Source: Desulfopila sp. IMCC35006
GTDB lineage: Bacteria > Desulfobacterota > Desulfobulbia > Desulfobulbales > Desulfocapsaceae
Length of the DNA stretch: 64,000 nucleotides
Reading direction: 5' to 3'
Assembly (NCBI RefSeq): GCF_005116645.1
Contig: NZ_SWCM01000001.1
Location: 830,947-894,946 of the forward strand
In this document: positions 35,550 through 45,457 of the stretch, one piece after another
Layout: every line of letters starts with the position of its first letter
Numbering within the stretch: the stretch's first letter is position 1
Translations under genes and position numbers: made by a program
Notes under the pieces: generated by a model
Databases searched by the model: none
Told to the model about the DNA's origin: nothing
The model's input: only the letters and a program-made list of their open reading frames with translations

Positions 35550-36245
35550 CTAACATTGTTTAATGAGCGATGTTGAAGGATCAAGCATCAGAATGGTACC
35601 GGGATCCACCGAACAGTTTTTACACTTGACGATGTTCAAATTAATATTATCCCCCTCAGGATTGATGAGCAGCACAGTATCAAAGAGACTGTCTACCTCG
35701 TGGCAGGGGGCAGGAACACCATCGGCACTCACCCGCTTGTCGCCGCGGTGACTGACCGCTGAGAACCAGATCATTTTCAAACCACACTGGACCATGAAAT
35801 CACGCAGCTCTTCGAGTGATTTCTGGTCGTTATTTTCAAAATCGTAGCCATCGACAATCAGGCATTCCGGTTTATAGATATTCTGTTTAACCAGGTCGTC
35901 CAGTCTCTCTTCAAGCTTTGCCTTAGAGAACGAGCTTTCCTTAAAAGTCATAATCATTCGATTCTTCATGACTTCGGGGATAGACTCTATTTTCTCACCG
36001 TCGGTCAGCAGGGAAAGGATATCGTCATACCAGGCACGGGTTTTATCAACACCCTCACCAATCGCTACGTGGAGCACCTTGTTGCCAAGCAGCATACAAT
36101 CGAGAGCCAGTTGCACCAAAATAGCAGTTTTGCCGAGTCCAGCCCTGGCCATGACCAGGCCCATCATTGACTGACCAGCACCACCCGCCTTACCCTCAAG
36201 CCCAAGGGCTCGAAGTGGATTATTAACTATCGAATCATTTTCCAT
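35550..36245 (-). CDS. RecA/KaiC-superfamily ATPase, unknown function
   Basis: 231 residues, single P-loop domain. Walker A is ARAGLGKT (33-40) and Walker B is CLIVDGYDF (~128-136), followed by sensor-like WFSAVSHRG. It lacks DNA-binding loops of RecA and the double domain of KaiC. The text pattern (LALDCMLLGNKVLHVAIGEG) resembles RecA-superfamily ATPases implicated in signal transduction. It lies ~100 bp upstream of the EF-G stop on the opposite side of that gene's end, transcribed after EF-G. No specific role can be assigned. Confidence 0.72.
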   Translation of the reverse strand: MENDSIVNNPLRALGLEGKAGGAGQSMMGLVMARAGLGKTAILVQLALDCMLLGNKVLHVAIGEGVDKTRAWYDDILSLLTDGEKIESIPEVMKNRMIMTFKESSFSKAKLEERLDDLVKQNIYKPECLIVDGYDFENNDQKSLEELRDFMVQCGLKMIWFSAVSHRGDKRVSADGVPAPCHEVDSLFDTVLLINPEGDNINLNIVKCKNCSVDPGTILMLDPSTSLIKQC

Positions 36246-36347
36246 GGCAGTTCACCTTTATTATTCCTTATCAACTGGCATTGTTCACGCCGTCATCAAT
36301 ATAATTTTTAAATCAGTATATAGTAGTAATCTGAAGCTCGGCGTTTA

Positions 36348-38432
36348 TCAACCGTTCTTCCGCTCGTCCTGATACTTTTTAATCAACTCTTCACTGACAC
36401 CCTTTGGCACCGGTTTAAAGGTGGCAAACTCCATGGTGAATTCTGCTTTTCCCTGGGTCAGTGAGCGTAACGTGGTCGAGTAGCCGAACATCTCGGAAAG
36501 CGGAACTTCCGCCTCGACAACCGAGTAGTTGCCTTCCTCGGTAGTGCCGATAATCATTCCCCGTCGCTGATTGATCGAGCCCATTACCGAACCCTGAAAC
36601 TCGGAAGGCCCTTCGACCGCTACCTTCATGATCGGTTCCATAATAACCGGTTTCGCCTTCAGGTAGCCTTCTTTGAAGGCACCAATTGACGCGAGCTGGA
36701 AGGCAATATCCGACGAGTCGACCGCATGGAAGGCACCATCGTTTATGACACAGCGAACCCCGGTAATGGGGGCGCCACAGAGCGAGCCTTTTTCGAGAGA
36801 CTTCTGGAATCCTTTGTCACAGGAGCTGATATATTCACGGGGAATAACACCACCGACAATCTTGTCGACAAATTCGTATTCACCTTCTTCCATCGGCTCG
36901 AGATAACCAGCCACCCGACCATACTGGCCGGAGCCGCCGGTCTGTTTCTTATGGGTGTAATTGAAATCGGCACGCTGACCAATGGTTTCACGATAGGCGA
37001 CCTGGGGCGCACCGACAGTGACAACAGCACCGTACTCACGCTTCATCCGTTCAATGTATACCTCCAGATGCAACTCACCCATTCCGGAGATAATGGTTTC
37101 ACCGGTTTCATGATCAACAAAGGTTTTAAAGGTCGGATCTTCTTTCGTGAAACGGTTCAGCGCCTTGGACATATTGATCTGCGCCTTGTTATCAGTCGGA
37201 ATGACGGCAAGTGAAATAACCGGCTCCGGAATATGCATGGAGGTCATGGAGCAGGAGATGTCTTCGGAGGTGAAGGTATCGCCCGAGGCGCAATCAACCC
37301 CGAACAAGGCGACGATATCACCGGACCCGCATGCATCGATCTCCTCCATTTCATTGGAATGCATCCGGCAGAGACGTCCCACTTTAACTTTTTTGCCGGT
37401 TCTTCGGTTGAAAATAGTATCACCTTTTGCCAGCTTGCCCTGATAGGAACGAACATAGGTCAACTGACCATACCGTCCATCCTCGAGTTTGAACGCCAGC
37501 ATAACCAGCGGATCGTCAGGATTGTTGCTGACCGGAAACTCTTTCTCGGCGTTATTGAGATCAAGTGCCATATTGACGACATCGGTGGGACAGGGAAGAA
37601 AATCCCTGACGGCATCGAGCAACGACTGCACGCCCTTGTTCTTATAAGCCGAACCAACCAGCACCGGAGTAAACTCCAGGGAAAGGGTACCCTTACGCAC
37701 CGCGTCATAGACCAATTGGGGATCAACCGCACCTTCTTCGAGCAGGGCCTCCATCAGGTCTTCAGAGAACATGGAGACTTCTTCGAGCAAGGCATCATGC
37801 CTCTTCTGGGCTTCGTCGAGCATCGCCGCGGGGATCTCTTCGATACGGATATTTTCACCGCTGGCCCCGTCAAAATAGACCGCTTTCATGGTGATGAGAT
37901 CAACGACACCGTTAAGCTCACTTTCCAGACCAATCGGCATCTGCAGCAAATGCGCATTCAATTCCAGCTTGTCGCGAAGCTGTCTGGTTACTTTCTCGGG
38001 ATTGGCGCCGGTACGATCGCATTTATTGATAAATGCAATACGCGGGACATTGTAACGGGTCATCTGCCTGTTGACCGTAATCGACTGGGACTGGACTCCA
38101 CCCACCGAACAAAGCACCAGCACTGCACCGTCCAGAACCCTGAGCGCCCGTTCTACCTCTACAGTAAAATCAACGTGGCCCGGAGTATCGATAATGTTGA
38201 TGTCAATATCTTTCCAGGAGCAGTAGGTTGCGGCGGATTGAATGGTAATACCACGCTCTTTTTCAAGCTCCATGGAATCCATTTTTGCTCCGACGCCGTC
38301 TTTCCCCCGCACCTCATGGATTGCATGAATCCTCTTGGTATAATAAAGGATGCGTTCGGTCAAGGTGGTCTTTCCCGAATCGATATGGGCGCTGATACCT
38401 ATATTTCTTACTTTCGATAAATCCTTACTCAT
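36348..38432 (-). CDS. fusA: Elongation factor G, spdEFG1/mitochondrial-EFG1 type
   Basis: Start at 38432 ([20 protein letters not shown]); the frame continues upstream through the leader but is not coding there. 694 residues with GTP-binding motifs [14 protein letters not shown] and NKCD, plus domains [12 protein letters not shown] and [19 protein letters not shown] are hallmarks of the spdEFG1 / mitochondrial EFG1 group rather than classical bacterial EF-G (AHIDAGKTT). In organisms with this pair, EFG1 translocates and EFG2 recycles ribosomes. A second EF-G is expected elsewhere in the genome. The leader holds a promoter and a terminator-like hairpin. Confidence 0.93.
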   Translation of the reverse strand: MSKDLSKVRNIGISAHIDSGKTTLTERILYYTKRIHAIHEVRGKDGVGAKMDSMELEKERGITIQSAATYCSWKDIDINIIDTPGHVDFTVEVERALRVLDGAVLVLCSVGGVQSQSITVNRQMTRYNVPRIAFINKCDRTGANPEKVTRQLRDKLELNAHLLQMPIGLESELNGVVDLITMKAVYFDGASGENIRIEEIPAAMLDEAQKRHDALLEEVSMFSEDLMEALLEEGAVDPQLVYDAVRKGTLSLEFTPVLVGSAYKNKGVQSLLDAVRDFLPCPTDVVNMALDLNNAEKEFPVSNNPDDPLVMLAFKLEDGRYGQLTYVRSYQGKLAKGDTIFNRRTGKKVKVGRLCRMHSNEMEEIDACGSGDIVALFGVDCASGDTFTSEDISCSMTSMHIPEPVISLAVIPTDNKAQINMSKALNRFTKEDPTFKTFVDHETGETIISGMGELHLEVYIERMKREYGAVVTVGAPQVAYRETIGQRADFNYTHKKQTGGSGQYGRVAGYLEPMEEGEYEFVDKIVGGVIPREYISSCDKGFQKSLEKGSLCGAPITGVRCVINDGAFHAVDSSDIAFQLASIGAFKEGYLKAKPVIMEPIMKVAVEGPSEFQGSVMGSINQRRGMIIGTTEEGNYSVVEAEVPLSEMFGYSTTLRSLTQGKAEFTMEFATFKPVPKGVSEELIKKYQDERKNG

Positions 38433-38496
38433 GGCTGCTGTCCTCTGCAACGTTGCAACCGGCTTCCATCCGGCCTCGCTTATAAAAAGCTTTGGG

Positions 38497-38539
38497 AAAA
38501 TAAAAAAGTAAGGAGTTACAGCAGGCTGTAACTCCTTAC
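38497..38539 (-). terminator. Attenuator-like terminator in the EF-G leader
   Basis: Minus-strand arms at 539-525 and 522-508 form a perfect 15-bp stem (GTAAGGAGTTACAGC and its complement) with a 2-4-nt turn, followed by TTTTTTATTTT. It lies 65 bp upstream of the EF-G start and 35 nt downstream of the likely transcription start, with no gene between, so it must act within the EF-G leader. The stem contains AAGGAG and its complement CTCCTT. Confidence 0.75.
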
Positions 38540-38580
38540 GCAACTGACTCGACTGACACTGCTTGCTGGCAGCAGACCGT

Positions 38581-38609
38581 ATAATATGGCCTCACTGCTC
38601 ATTGTGCAA
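38581..38609 (-). promoter_or_regulatory. Sigma-70 promoter for EF-G
   Basis: Minus-strand TTGCAC (609-604), 17-bp spacer, TATTAT (586-581). The predicted start near 38574 gives a ~140-nt leader containing the terminator-like hairpin. Confidence 0.6.
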
Positions 38610-38744
38610 CAAATAACCACTCTTTTTACCTCAAGCATCTTATAAATGCTACATAAAAAATTAAAGCTATCATCTTTATATTCCGTTATTCTTTATGCAA
38701 ACTCCATCAGCGGCCCAAGAAGGCCATGAAAAGCAAAAAAATCA

Positions 38745-38792
38745 TTGACAGACAAAAGAGTCTTTTGTAAATAGGAATCATTATTTAATGAT
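38745..38792 (+). promoter_or_regulatory. Rubrerythrin promoter with two operator-like palindromes
   Basis: TTGACA (38745-38750), 17-bp spacer, TAAATA (38768-38773). The spacer is filled by the inverted repeat ACAAAAGA-G-TCTTTTGT (38752-38768). ATCATTA-TT-TAATGAT (38777-38792) follows the -10 and resembles a Fur/PerR-type box. Both positions would allow repression of an oxidative-stress gene. Confidence 0.65.
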
Positions 38793-38858
38793 AATACGTC
38801 CTGCTGTGTTTTGCATTGCACAGCGCAACAGCACCCTAACCATTTTACGGAGGTCTAG

Positions 38859-39380
38859 ATGAGTAAAACTATTGAAAACTTAAAGGCTGCATTTGCAGGA
38901 GAATCTCAAGCTCGTAATAAATATACTTTTTTTGCCAAAGTGGCCCGCAAGGAAGGATATCATTATGTAGCCAAGATTTTTGAGGAAACGGCATTTAACG
39001 AAATGCGCCATGCCAATGACCACTTTAAGCTCCTCAATGGAATAGGCGACACGGTTGCCAACCTGACAGAGGCAATTGAAGGTGAAGATTACGAAACTGT
39101 GAACATGTATCCGACCTTTGCCAAAGAAGCAGAGGAAGAAGGAAACATGGAAGCAGCCATGCTCTTTATGCAGATTGGTAAAATTGAAGCTGAGCACCGT
39201 GAAAGATACAAACGACTGCTTGACATGGTCAAAAGCGGCACTGTGTACACCCGCAAGGAACCAATCAAATGGAGATGCTCCCTCTGCGGTTACACCTACA
39301 CCGGGACAGAGCCACCACCAAAATGCCCAAGCTGTAAGCACCCGAAAGAATATTACGAACCAGCCGATATGGATCTGTAA
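38859..39380 (+). CDS. rbr: Rubrerythrin
   Basis: 173 residues. The N-terminal four-helix diiron domain has the ligand motifs GESQARNKYTFFAKVA, FNEMRHANDHFK and AEHRERYKRL. The C-terminal rubredoxin-like domain has CSLCGY and CPSCKH (two CxxC) for one Fe. It reduces hydrogen peroxide in the cytoplasm of anaerobes. ACGGAGG lies upstream of the ATG. Its promoter has two palindromes suited to peroxide- or iron-dependent control, and a strong hairpin follows the stop. Confidence 0.97.
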   Translation: MSKTIENLKAAFAGESQARNKYTFFAKVARKEGYHYVAKIFEETAFNEMRHANDHFKLLNGIGDTVANLTEAIEGEDYETVNMYPTFAKEAEEEGNMEAAMLFMQIGKIEAEHRERYKRLLDMVKSGTVYTRKEPIKWRCSLCGYTYTGTEPPPKCPSCKHPKEYYEPADMDL

Positions 39381-39393
39381 TAACTTTTGCCGG

Positions 39394-39430
39394 CGTTTCC
39401 TGCTCTGCTCAAAAAACCGAGCAGGAAACG
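39394..39430 (+). terminator. Hairpin after rubrerythrin
   Basis: CGTTTCCTGCTC (39394-39405) and GAGCAGGAAACG (39419-39430) form a perfect 12-bp stem. No T-run follows, so it may be a factor-dependent terminator or 3'-end stabiliser. Confidence 0.55.
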
Positions 39431-39462
39431 TTGACTTCAATGCGTTTCATCATGGTGAGCCG

Positions 39463-40446
39463 ATGACGGCACAAAAAACAATCCCGGCATTGTTATTTGG
39501 TCTTTTTTGCTGCCTTCTCACCAGCTGCGCGTCCCCCCCGACCAGCCGGCTCCCACAAGCGATTCTTTTCCAGGCTCACCAATCTGCCTCTGCCAGCACG
39601 CCTGGTCCTCCGGCATTTCTTATCAAAGACCCCGGGCAACCGTATAATGCGATAGGCATGCCAGATGTTCGCGAGGGTGCAGACCAGAAAACCGAGGTAT
39701 ATGTCGACCCGGATAAACCTGCTCTTTTTTTTGAGACACAGGAATTCACAACCCCGAAAGGGACGTACAAAAATCAGATTTACCGGATTCATTTCGAGCA
39801 GGTCCCCTTCGCCCTCGACAAGTTGCACCTCACCGCCGGAAAAAACACCGGCCTCCTGATTATTTACACTGTGGACAACAAGGGGCAACTGCTTCTGGTC
39901 ACAACGGCCCACACCTGCGGCTGCTTCCTGGCCTTTTTTCCGACAAGAGCATTGCCCGCTGCATCGTTTCCAGCGGACTGGCCGGCCAAATCCCAATGGG
40001 TTTACGGTTACTCCCTGCCAAGCCTGCTGCCGTCACCCCTGGCCAACAACTCGGATACAATTGTCTTCACCCTGGAAAGTGAAACCCACCGGATCAGCGA
40101 TGTTGCGATCAGAGACCTGGCCGTCCTGCAAAAAAACTATTCTGCAACTGAGATGGCGATCTTTTCTATGCACTCTCTCTACCAGCTGCCCTTTAAAGGC
40201 AGAACAGAGTCTTTTTTTGAAATGGAGGGTGCACGTCAGGGCTATGTCAGAGACAACACCAAGATACTGGAAAGGCTTTTCATCAGCTGGTGGGCCTTTG
40301 ATCTCCATGTCGGGGAGGACAAGGCCTACGGGTCGGCTGACACGAGCCAAACCGTCCTCTACACCAGCCTGAAATTTTGGGACAGAGAGGCTTCGGACCT
40401 CAAAAATTTCCCCCGTTTTCTCTCTTATTGGGGCTGGAAACTCTAA
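39463..40446 (+). CDS. Lipoprotein of unknown function
   Basis: Start at 39463: GGTGAG lies 3-8 nt upstream and the protein begins with a signal peptide ending in the lipobox LLTSC. The frame upstream is only the overlapping rubrerythrin region. 327 residues with no recognised domain. The mature part is rich in β-type segments (IYRIHFEQVPFALDKLHLTA) and contains a CGCF pair (residues ~150-153). Probably lipid-anchored in the periplasm. It stands alone between rubrerythrin and the YwbE gene. Confidence 0.75.
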   Translation: MTAQKTIPALLFGLFCCLLTSCASPPTSRLPQAILFQAHQSASASTPGPPAFLIKDPGQPYNAIGMPDVREGADQKTEVYVDPDKPALFFETQEFTTPKGTYKNQIYRIHFEQVPFALDKLHLTAGKNTGLLIIYTVDNKGQLLLVTTAHTCGCFLAFFPTRALPAASFPADWPAKSQWVYGYSLPSLLPSPLANNSDTIVFTLESETHRISDVAIRDLAVLQKNYSATEMAIFSMHSLYQLPFKGRTESFFEMEGARQGYVRDNTKILERLFISWWAFDLHVGEDKAYGSADTSQTVLYTSLKFWDREASDLKNFPRFLSYWGWKL

Positions 40447-40523
40447 CGAGCTGCGCTACGAGGACAGCAGCTTTGGGTCCGTTGGGCTTTTTCTGCTGCC
40501 GCGCCAAAAAGCAGCAAACGCCT

Positions 40524-40724
40524 TCAATCTCCGGCATATATTTCTTTCACCCGGCCGACTTCCCCGCTTTCCAGCCGGACCTTGATCCCATGGGGATGGG
40601 TCGGTGATTTAGTCAGGATGTCTTTTACCCTGCCGGTTGTCAACGCTCCGGTTCTCTGATCCTTTTTCAAAACAATGGCCACCCGGCAGCCCGGGGTTAT
40701 ATCACTACGCTTTTTCCCATCCAT
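40524..40724 (-). CDS. YwbE-family small protein
   Basis: 66 residues from the ATG at 40724 (MDGKKRSDITPGCRVAIVLK); an upstream in-frame Met at 40823 would overlap the helicase gene and adds non-family residues. It consists of the YwbE/DUF2196 domain (VLKKDQRTGALTTGRVKDIL, THPHGIKVRLESGEVGRVKEI), an OB-like β fold of unknown role. It directly follows the rhlE-type helicase gene, so a nucleic-acid-related role is plausible. Confidence 0.85.
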   Translation of the reverse strand: MDGKKRSDITPGCRVAIVLKKDQRTGALTTGRVKDILTKSPTHPHGIKVRLESGEVGRVKEIYAGD

Positions 40725-40788
40725 ACGTTTTCCATTTATTTTGCAATCTGCAGCAAGATTCGGCATGAACCACACTGCACATCGATAA

Positions 40789-42177
40789 TCAGCGTTTTTT
40801 CCGCGGCCCGATACTGCGTCCACGCCTCTGTGGCAGACCTTCCTCTGTTGTCACCGGTCTGGCCCTGCCCCTCTCTTCTGTTCTTTTGCCCCTGCTCGGT
40901 TTCGTGCCGGCAAATGTTCCCTCCCCGACATTTTTCAAACCTTCCTTGTCCGCCTGCTTTTTTATTTGCGCTGGCTGCGGTGGTTTTTTAGGCTTTTTCG
41001 GTTTTTTCGGGCGGACATTCATCTGTCGCGTCAGCGGCACGCCATGCACTGGAATAAAACCATCCTCCAGCTCACGTACCAGAGGCAGACGGATCAGATT
41101 TTCGATAGCCTCAAGAAGCTTTACCTCATCGGCACTGACCAGAGCAATCGCCTCTCCCGGCAAACCTGCGCGCCCGGTACGTCCGATGCGATGAATATAA
41201 TCCTCGGCAACTTTAGGCAGATCGAAATTGACCACCTGCGGCAGTTCATTAATATCGATCCCCCGGGCAACGATATCGGTTGCGACCAGGATCCGCACCT
41301 CATGCGCTTTGAAAGCAGCAAGGGCGCGAGCGCGCTCATTCTGGCTCTTATCGCCATGGAGCGCGACCGCGGAAAAATCCTCGCGCATAAGCCGCTGCAC
41401 CAAGCGGTCGGCACCTTCTTTTGTCCTGGTAAAGACCAGCACCTGGGTCCAGTTGTATTTACGGATAAGGTGACAAAGCAGAGCCGGCTTTCTGGTTTTG
41501 TCCACTTCTATCAGCCACTGCCTGACGGTTTTTGCTGCCACATTTTTAGGGGTAATATCTATCTTGACGGGATTATGCAGCAGACGCTCAGCGAGCAGGG
41601 AAATATCAGAGGAAAAAGTGGCGGAAAAAAGAAGGTTCTGGCGTCGTGGCGGCAGCAGCGCCAGAATTTTACGAATATCGGCCAAAAATCCCAGCTCGAG
41701 CAGCCGATCCGCCTCATCAAGGACCAGCGTCTCCAGCTGGGAAAACTGCACGGCATTGCGGTCGAACAAATCGAGCAGGCGTCCCGGTGTCGCCACGAGC
41801 ACATCAATCCCACCGCGCAGTTTCATCATCTGCGGATTTATCTTCACCCCGCCGTACACAACCCCCGATTTGAGCGCGAGATATTTTCCATATGCTGCAA
41901 CACTGTCGGCAACCTGCACCGCCAGCTCGCGGGTCGGCGCCAGCACCAGGATTCGGATATGGTTCGGCTTCACCCGCGGCCCGCTGCCAAGCCGCTGCAG
42001 GAGCGGCAGGGTAAATCCGGCGGTCTTGCCGGTGCCGGTTGCCGCTGCGGCCATCACATCCCTGCCGGCAAGCACCGCCGGGATGACCTCCTGCTGAATG
42101 GGAGAAGGGACCGTATACTCTTTATCAGCGACGGCGCGTAAAAGAGGTTTGGAGAGTCCGAAGCTGGAAAATGGCAT
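40789..42177 (-). CDS. rhlE: DEAD-box RNA helicase (RhlE-like)
   Basis: 462 residues with motifs [58 protein letters not shown] and [10 protein letters not shown]. The C-terminal ~80 residues are Lys/Arg/Pro-rich ([14 protein letters not shown]...GPRKKR), typical of RhlE-type tails binding rRNA. It likely takes part in ribosome assembly or mRNA turnover. The YwbE-family gene follows 64 bp downstream in the same orientation. Confidence 0.93.
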   Translation of the reverse strand: MPFSSFGLSKPLLRAVADKEYTVPSPIQQEVIPAVLAGRDVMAAAATGTGKTAGFTLPLLQRLGSGPRVKPNHIRILVLAPTRELAVQVADSVAAYGKYLALKSGVVYGGVKINPQMMKLRGGIDVLVATPGRLLDLFDRNAVQFSQLETLVLDEADRLLELGFLADIRKILALLPPRRQNLLFSATFSSDISLLAERLLHNPVKIDITPKNVAAKTVRQWLIEVDKTRKPALLCHLIRKYNWTQVLVFTRTKEGADRLVQRLMREDFSAVALHGDKSQNERARALAAFKAHEVRILVATDIVARGIDINELPQVVNFDLPKVAEDYIHRIGRTGRAGLPGEAIALVSADEVKLLEAIENLIRLPLVRELEDGFIPVHGVPLTRQMNVRPKKPKKPKKPPQPAQIKKQADKEGLKNVGEGTFAGTKPSRGKRTEERGRARPVTTEEGLPQRRGRSIGPRKKR

Positions 42178-42305
42178 AGGTGGTATCGCTTTTAATAAAT
42201 GTATTTATCTCAGGGAGCTAAACGAGCCGAAAGTGAATTTCTACGATGGCCAGGTAAAAACCTTGCACCTCGCAGATGGGGATTTCTATACCCTTTGGGC
42301 AGTTT

Positions 42306-43922
42306 TTACGACCCCAGCAATTCTGCCGCCTCAACCATCAGCCAGCTGACATCATCGCCCGCTCCACGATACGTGTCATCCTTGCGGTATCGGCCGATAT
42401 GTTCAAGGATTTCACCCGCCAAGACCTTGCCAAGCTGCACACCTTCCTGGTCAAACGAATTGATATTCCAGACAAAACCCTGCATGGCGATTTTCGTCTC
42501 GTAGATCGCCAGTAATGCCCCCATCGTATAAGGGGTCAGACGATCGGCAAGGAGGATACTATTGGGTCTATTGCCGGCAAAACGTTTATTGGGGTTTGCA
42601 TTATCCCGGCCGGTAGCCATCGCCAGAGACTGGGCCAGCAGATTGGCCAGCAGTTTATCCTGCGAGGTCGTCTCCTTTATGACGATATCCTGTGCATATT
42701 GACTGGAGCGAAACCCGATGAACTCAACCGGAACGATGGTCGTTCCCTGATGCAGGAGCTGATAAAAGGCGTGCTGACCATTGGTGCCGGGCTCACCCCA
42801 GACGATGGGGCCGCTCTGCACGGTCAAGGCATTGCCCTGGCGATCAATCGATTTGCCGTTGCTTTCCATATCGCATTGCTGCAGATGGGCGGCAAAACGG
42901 ATCAGCGCCTGACTGTAGGGAAGAACAGCGATTGTCTCGTGGCCCAGGAAAGTATGGTTCCAGATGCCGATCATCGCCATGAGCAGCGGGATGTTGCGGC
43001 GAATATCCGTTTCTTCGGCAGCCCGGTCGATATCATTTGCCCCGCGCAGAATTTCAACAAGGGCGTCATACCCCAGGGCAAAACCCAGCATCACCGCACC
43101 CACCATGGAGGTCGCACTATAACGGCCGCCGATATAATCAAACATATAAAACGAACGCAGGTAGCTGGAGGGATTGTCCATGGGACTGCCCTTACCGGTC
43201 ACGGCGATAAAATGCTTGCCGGGATCCAGACCGGCAGCCTGGAAAGCCGCCCGTACCAGCTGTTCATTCGTCAGGGTTTCGAGGGTGGTGCCACTCTTGG
43301 AAACAACGTTCACCAGGGTGCGACTCAAATCAAGATTACGGAGAACAGCAGCCGCATCATCCGGATCAACATTAGAGATGAATCGCACCGACCTCTCCAG
43401 TGTTGCATAGGCTGCCAGCGCCAGATACAGCGCCCGAGGCCCAAGATCGGAACCGCCGATACCGATCATCACCATAGTGGTAAATTTCTGTCCGGCCGCG
43501 TTGACGATACGCCCGCTTGCCAGCTCATCGAGAAAACTGCGCAGCTTATCAAGCTCGGCTATTGCCTGCCCGGTTGCCTCGGGGTGGGCCGGCGTTGTAA
43601 AGATGTCCCGGGCGGCGGTATGTAAAACCATCCGCTCTTCGCTCTCATACCCGTCTATCCGGTTGATGACCTTGCCCCGTTTCATCTCCTGGAACTGCTG
43701 TATAACCTGACTTTCATCAGCCAGCTCCTGCAGAGCGTCCAGAACAGCAGTATCGAGGCGCTGGGTCCCGTAAAGCAGTTTAAATTCTCCCGTCCGGCAT
43801 GTTAAAGCGAGCAGTCGATCTCGGGTCAGCGCCCCCGGCCGACTCAGAGGAAAGGGGCTTTCAGCAAGTTTCCGGAGTGTTGCAAAGGCAGGATGAGATA
43901 CTATCCCCTCATAAGGCATCAT
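42306..43922 (-). CDS. pgi: Glucose-6-phosphate isomerase
   Basis: 538 residues, full-length Pgi with both SIS domains. Recognisable are GIGGSDLGPRAL, SKSGTTLETL, DYIGGRYSATS, the catalytic-region GEPGTNGQHAFYQLLHQGT with the His, and a late LGKVLAGEI with Lys. It interconverts glucose-6-P and fructose-6-P. It stands alone. The only ORF longer than 150 bp in its 252-bp upstream region belongs to the opposite-strand monooxygenase-like gene. Confidence 0.96.
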   Translation of the reverse strand: MMPYEGIVSHPAFATLRKLAESPFPLSRPGALTRDRLLALTCRTGEFKLLYGTQRLDTAVLDALQELADESQVIQQFQEMKRGKVINRIDGYESEERMVLHTAARDIFTTPAHPEATGQAIAELDKLRSFLDELASGRIVNAAGQKFTTMVMIGIGGSDLGPRALYLALAAYATLERSVRFISNVDPDDAAAVLRNLDLSRTLVNVVSKSGTTLETLTNEQLVRAAFQAAGLDPGKHFIAVTGKGSPMDNPSSYLRSFYMFDYIGGRYSATSMVGAVMLGFALGYDALVEILRGANDIDRAAEETDIRRNIPLLMAMIGIWNHTFLGHETIAVLPYSQALIRFAAHLQQCDMESNGKSIDRQGNALTVQSGPIVWGEPGTNGQHAFYQLLHQGTTIVPVEFIGFRSSQYAQDIVIKETTSQDKLLANLLAQSLAMATGRDNANPNKRFAGNRPNSILLADRLTPYTMGALLAIYETKIAMQGFVWNINSFDQEGVQLGKVLAGEILEHIGRYRKDDTYRGAGDDVSWLMVEAAELLGS

Positions 43923-44174
43923 TTTTCCTCCTTGGTTTTATTGTATATTGATGTAATCTTGGTTCCTGGCCAAACATATGGTGCGGAATGAGATTGTCAT
44001 TGCCAATAAAAGTAGTGCCTTCTTACCGAAAAGCCAGAAAGTGACAAAAAATTGTTCGAGCGCAGCACATTGAGATTCATTATAAGAAAAACGTGCTTTG
44101 CCTGTGGTATGTATTAACCTGGCTGTCTGGATCTGTGGCCGGTTCCCCTTTTCATCCCCAATAGGAGAAAATCC

Positions 44175-44468
44175 ATGAATGCTAAAATCATCAGCAGACG
44201 AAACTTTCGTATCGACAAGAAAGATAAACTTATCCCCTTGCTGAAGAAGTTGCGCAAGTCAGCCGAGGGTCAGAAAGGGTTTGTCTCGCGCTCAACCTAT
44301 TCGAGCCTCAACGACCCCGGGGAGTATCTTGTTATCAGTGAGTGGGAAACAGTCGACCATTGGGCCAAGTGGATGAACAAAAAATCGACTAAAAACATAC
44401 AACAGACAATCGATTCGCTTATTGGGGAGAAGACCTTCTTTGATGTCTATAAGCAGGAAGATTTTTAA
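44175..44468 (+). CDS. Antibiotic-biosynthesis-monooxygenase (ABM) family protein
   Basis: 97 residues: a single ferredoxin-like ABM domain (LIPLLKKLRKSAEGQKGFVSR, SEWETVDHWAKWMNKKSTKN). Members are heme-degrading enzymes, quinol monooxygenases or binding proteins; no catalytic residues identify the activity. TAGGAGAAAATCC precedes the ATG. A long hairpin follows the stop. Confidence 0.8.
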   Translation: MNAKIISRRNFRIDKKDKLIPLLKKLRKSAEGQKGFVSRSTYSSLNDPGEYLVISEWETVDHWAKWMNKKSTKNIQQTIDSLIGEKTFFDVYKQEDF

Positions 44469-44492
44469 GGAGAGTATTTAGAGCCAGACTGT

Positions 44493-44541
44493 CTATCGGT
44501 AAACGTTCCGTCCTTTCAGGGGACAGGATATTTACCGATAG
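44493..44541. terminator. Hairpin between convergent genes
   Basis: CTATCGGTAAA (44493-44503) and TTTACCGATAG (44531-44541) form a perfect 11-bp stem around a 27-nt loop. It lies between the ABM-family gene and the convergent membrane protein, with A/T-rich flanks, so it may terminate both. Confidence 0.55.
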
Positions 44542-44562
44542 AAGAAAATCGATCCTTACGCC

Positions 44563-44964
44563 TTATGCGGCTTTGCGAAAGCCGGGTTTATCGTTGATCG
44601 GCGTTTCGGGCGGACGATTTGCCTGAAAATCGAAATGGATAACTTCACCGCGCTGCATCTCTTCAGCCGAAAATGCTGCCAGTTTTTTGCCGACACCCAG
44701 CATCATGATAATGCCCACCGTCACAGCGGCACTGATCGCGGCAGCGCCCCACTCCAGAAAACCCGGCAGAACATCACCCATGAACGCCTTGGCACAAAAG
44801 CCGATTCCCAGGACAACAAAGCCCAGAATAGCCGGCGTCAGGATATTGGCAACTATCGATTCTCCGGCCCAGTAAGGCCTGACAGGATTTCGCGCCCCAA
44901 GCAGAGTGCCCACAAACAGCAGAGCAGCAAGACACAAACACACCACACCATATAACAAAAACAT
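44563..44964 (-). CDS. Small membrane protein of unknown function
   Basis: Start at 44964: GGAGG lies 7 nt upstream of the ATG; the longer frame is not used. 133 residues with four hydrophobic spans (~2-22, 40-60, 72-95) and a hydrophilic C-terminal 35 residues (SAEEMQRGEVIHFDFQANRP). No family recognised. A 493-bp gap with two repeat elements lies upstream. Confidence 0.7.
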   Translation of the reverse strand: MFLLYGVVCLCLAALLFVGTLLGARNPVRPYWAGESIVANILTPAILGFVVLGIGFCAKAFMGDVLPGFLEWGAAAISAAVTVGIIMMLGVGKKLAAFSAEEMQRGEVIHFDFQANRPPETPINDKPGFRKAA

Positions 44965-45126
44965 AGCACACCTCCATTTATCAACGCGGACATCACCGCG
45001 GTCGGCCGAAGGGGTCGGCTCGCCCCAGCAATGGGGGTGGTTAAGGCTTGCGCCGCGCCATACTTCCCATGGCACATTGTGTGATGAATATCTTATGCAT
45101 GGAAAAAAATACCTGCAAGAGGAATT

Positions 45127-45225
45127 ATTAGTGACTTAGAAATAATTCTCCTGTTCTTTTCACAGGAGAATTATTTCGTGAAGGAACTTATCCCGCAAAG
45201 CCGTTAGGCGGGATTAGTGAATTAC
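45127..45225. repeat. Single unit of the modular hairpin repeat, inverted
   Basis: The inverted repeat GAAATAATTCTCCTGT/ACAGGAGAATTATTTC (45139-45154/45162-45177), then CGTGAAGGAACTTATCCC and CCCGC...GCGGG, are the reverse complement of modules D and A of the array at 22690-23291. Both end in the same TAGTGACTTAG-type flank, suggesting a defined element boundary. Confidence 0.8.
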
Positions 45226-45258
45226 ACTCAAGCATCCTGTTTTTTTCAAAATGATCCT

Positions 45259-45427
45259 GATTCCCCCTAATGTTCAGCTCCTGAACCGGAGGGGGTGAGC
45301 TGTTCGTTTCCCGGGACGCCGTAAACCCATCCCTGGGGGCTTCGCTGCAGCCGTCCATGGCTGCAGAGACCCGAAAAACGAACAGCTCACCCCTTCCATT
45401 GCGACAGGCTGAGTTTGAGGAGTAATC
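45259..45427. repeat. Palindromic intergenic element, copy 3 (inverted core)
   Basis: Inner arms 45292-45315 and 45370-45393 pair at 22 of 24 positions. The core (GACGCCGTAAACCCATCCC...CTTCGCTGCAGCC) is the reverse complement of copies 1 and 2. The terminal repeats are more diverged (about 14/20). It lies directly downstream of the Pta gene. Confidence 0.85.
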
Positions 45428-45457
45428 AAAAAAAGATTCAGGTGAAAATATTTATGC

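Noticed and set aside
39118..39462. N-terminal extension of the lipoprotein into rubrerythrin
   Set aside because: It would overlap rubrerythrin in another frame; the start at 39463 gives a signal peptide and lipobox with an RBS.
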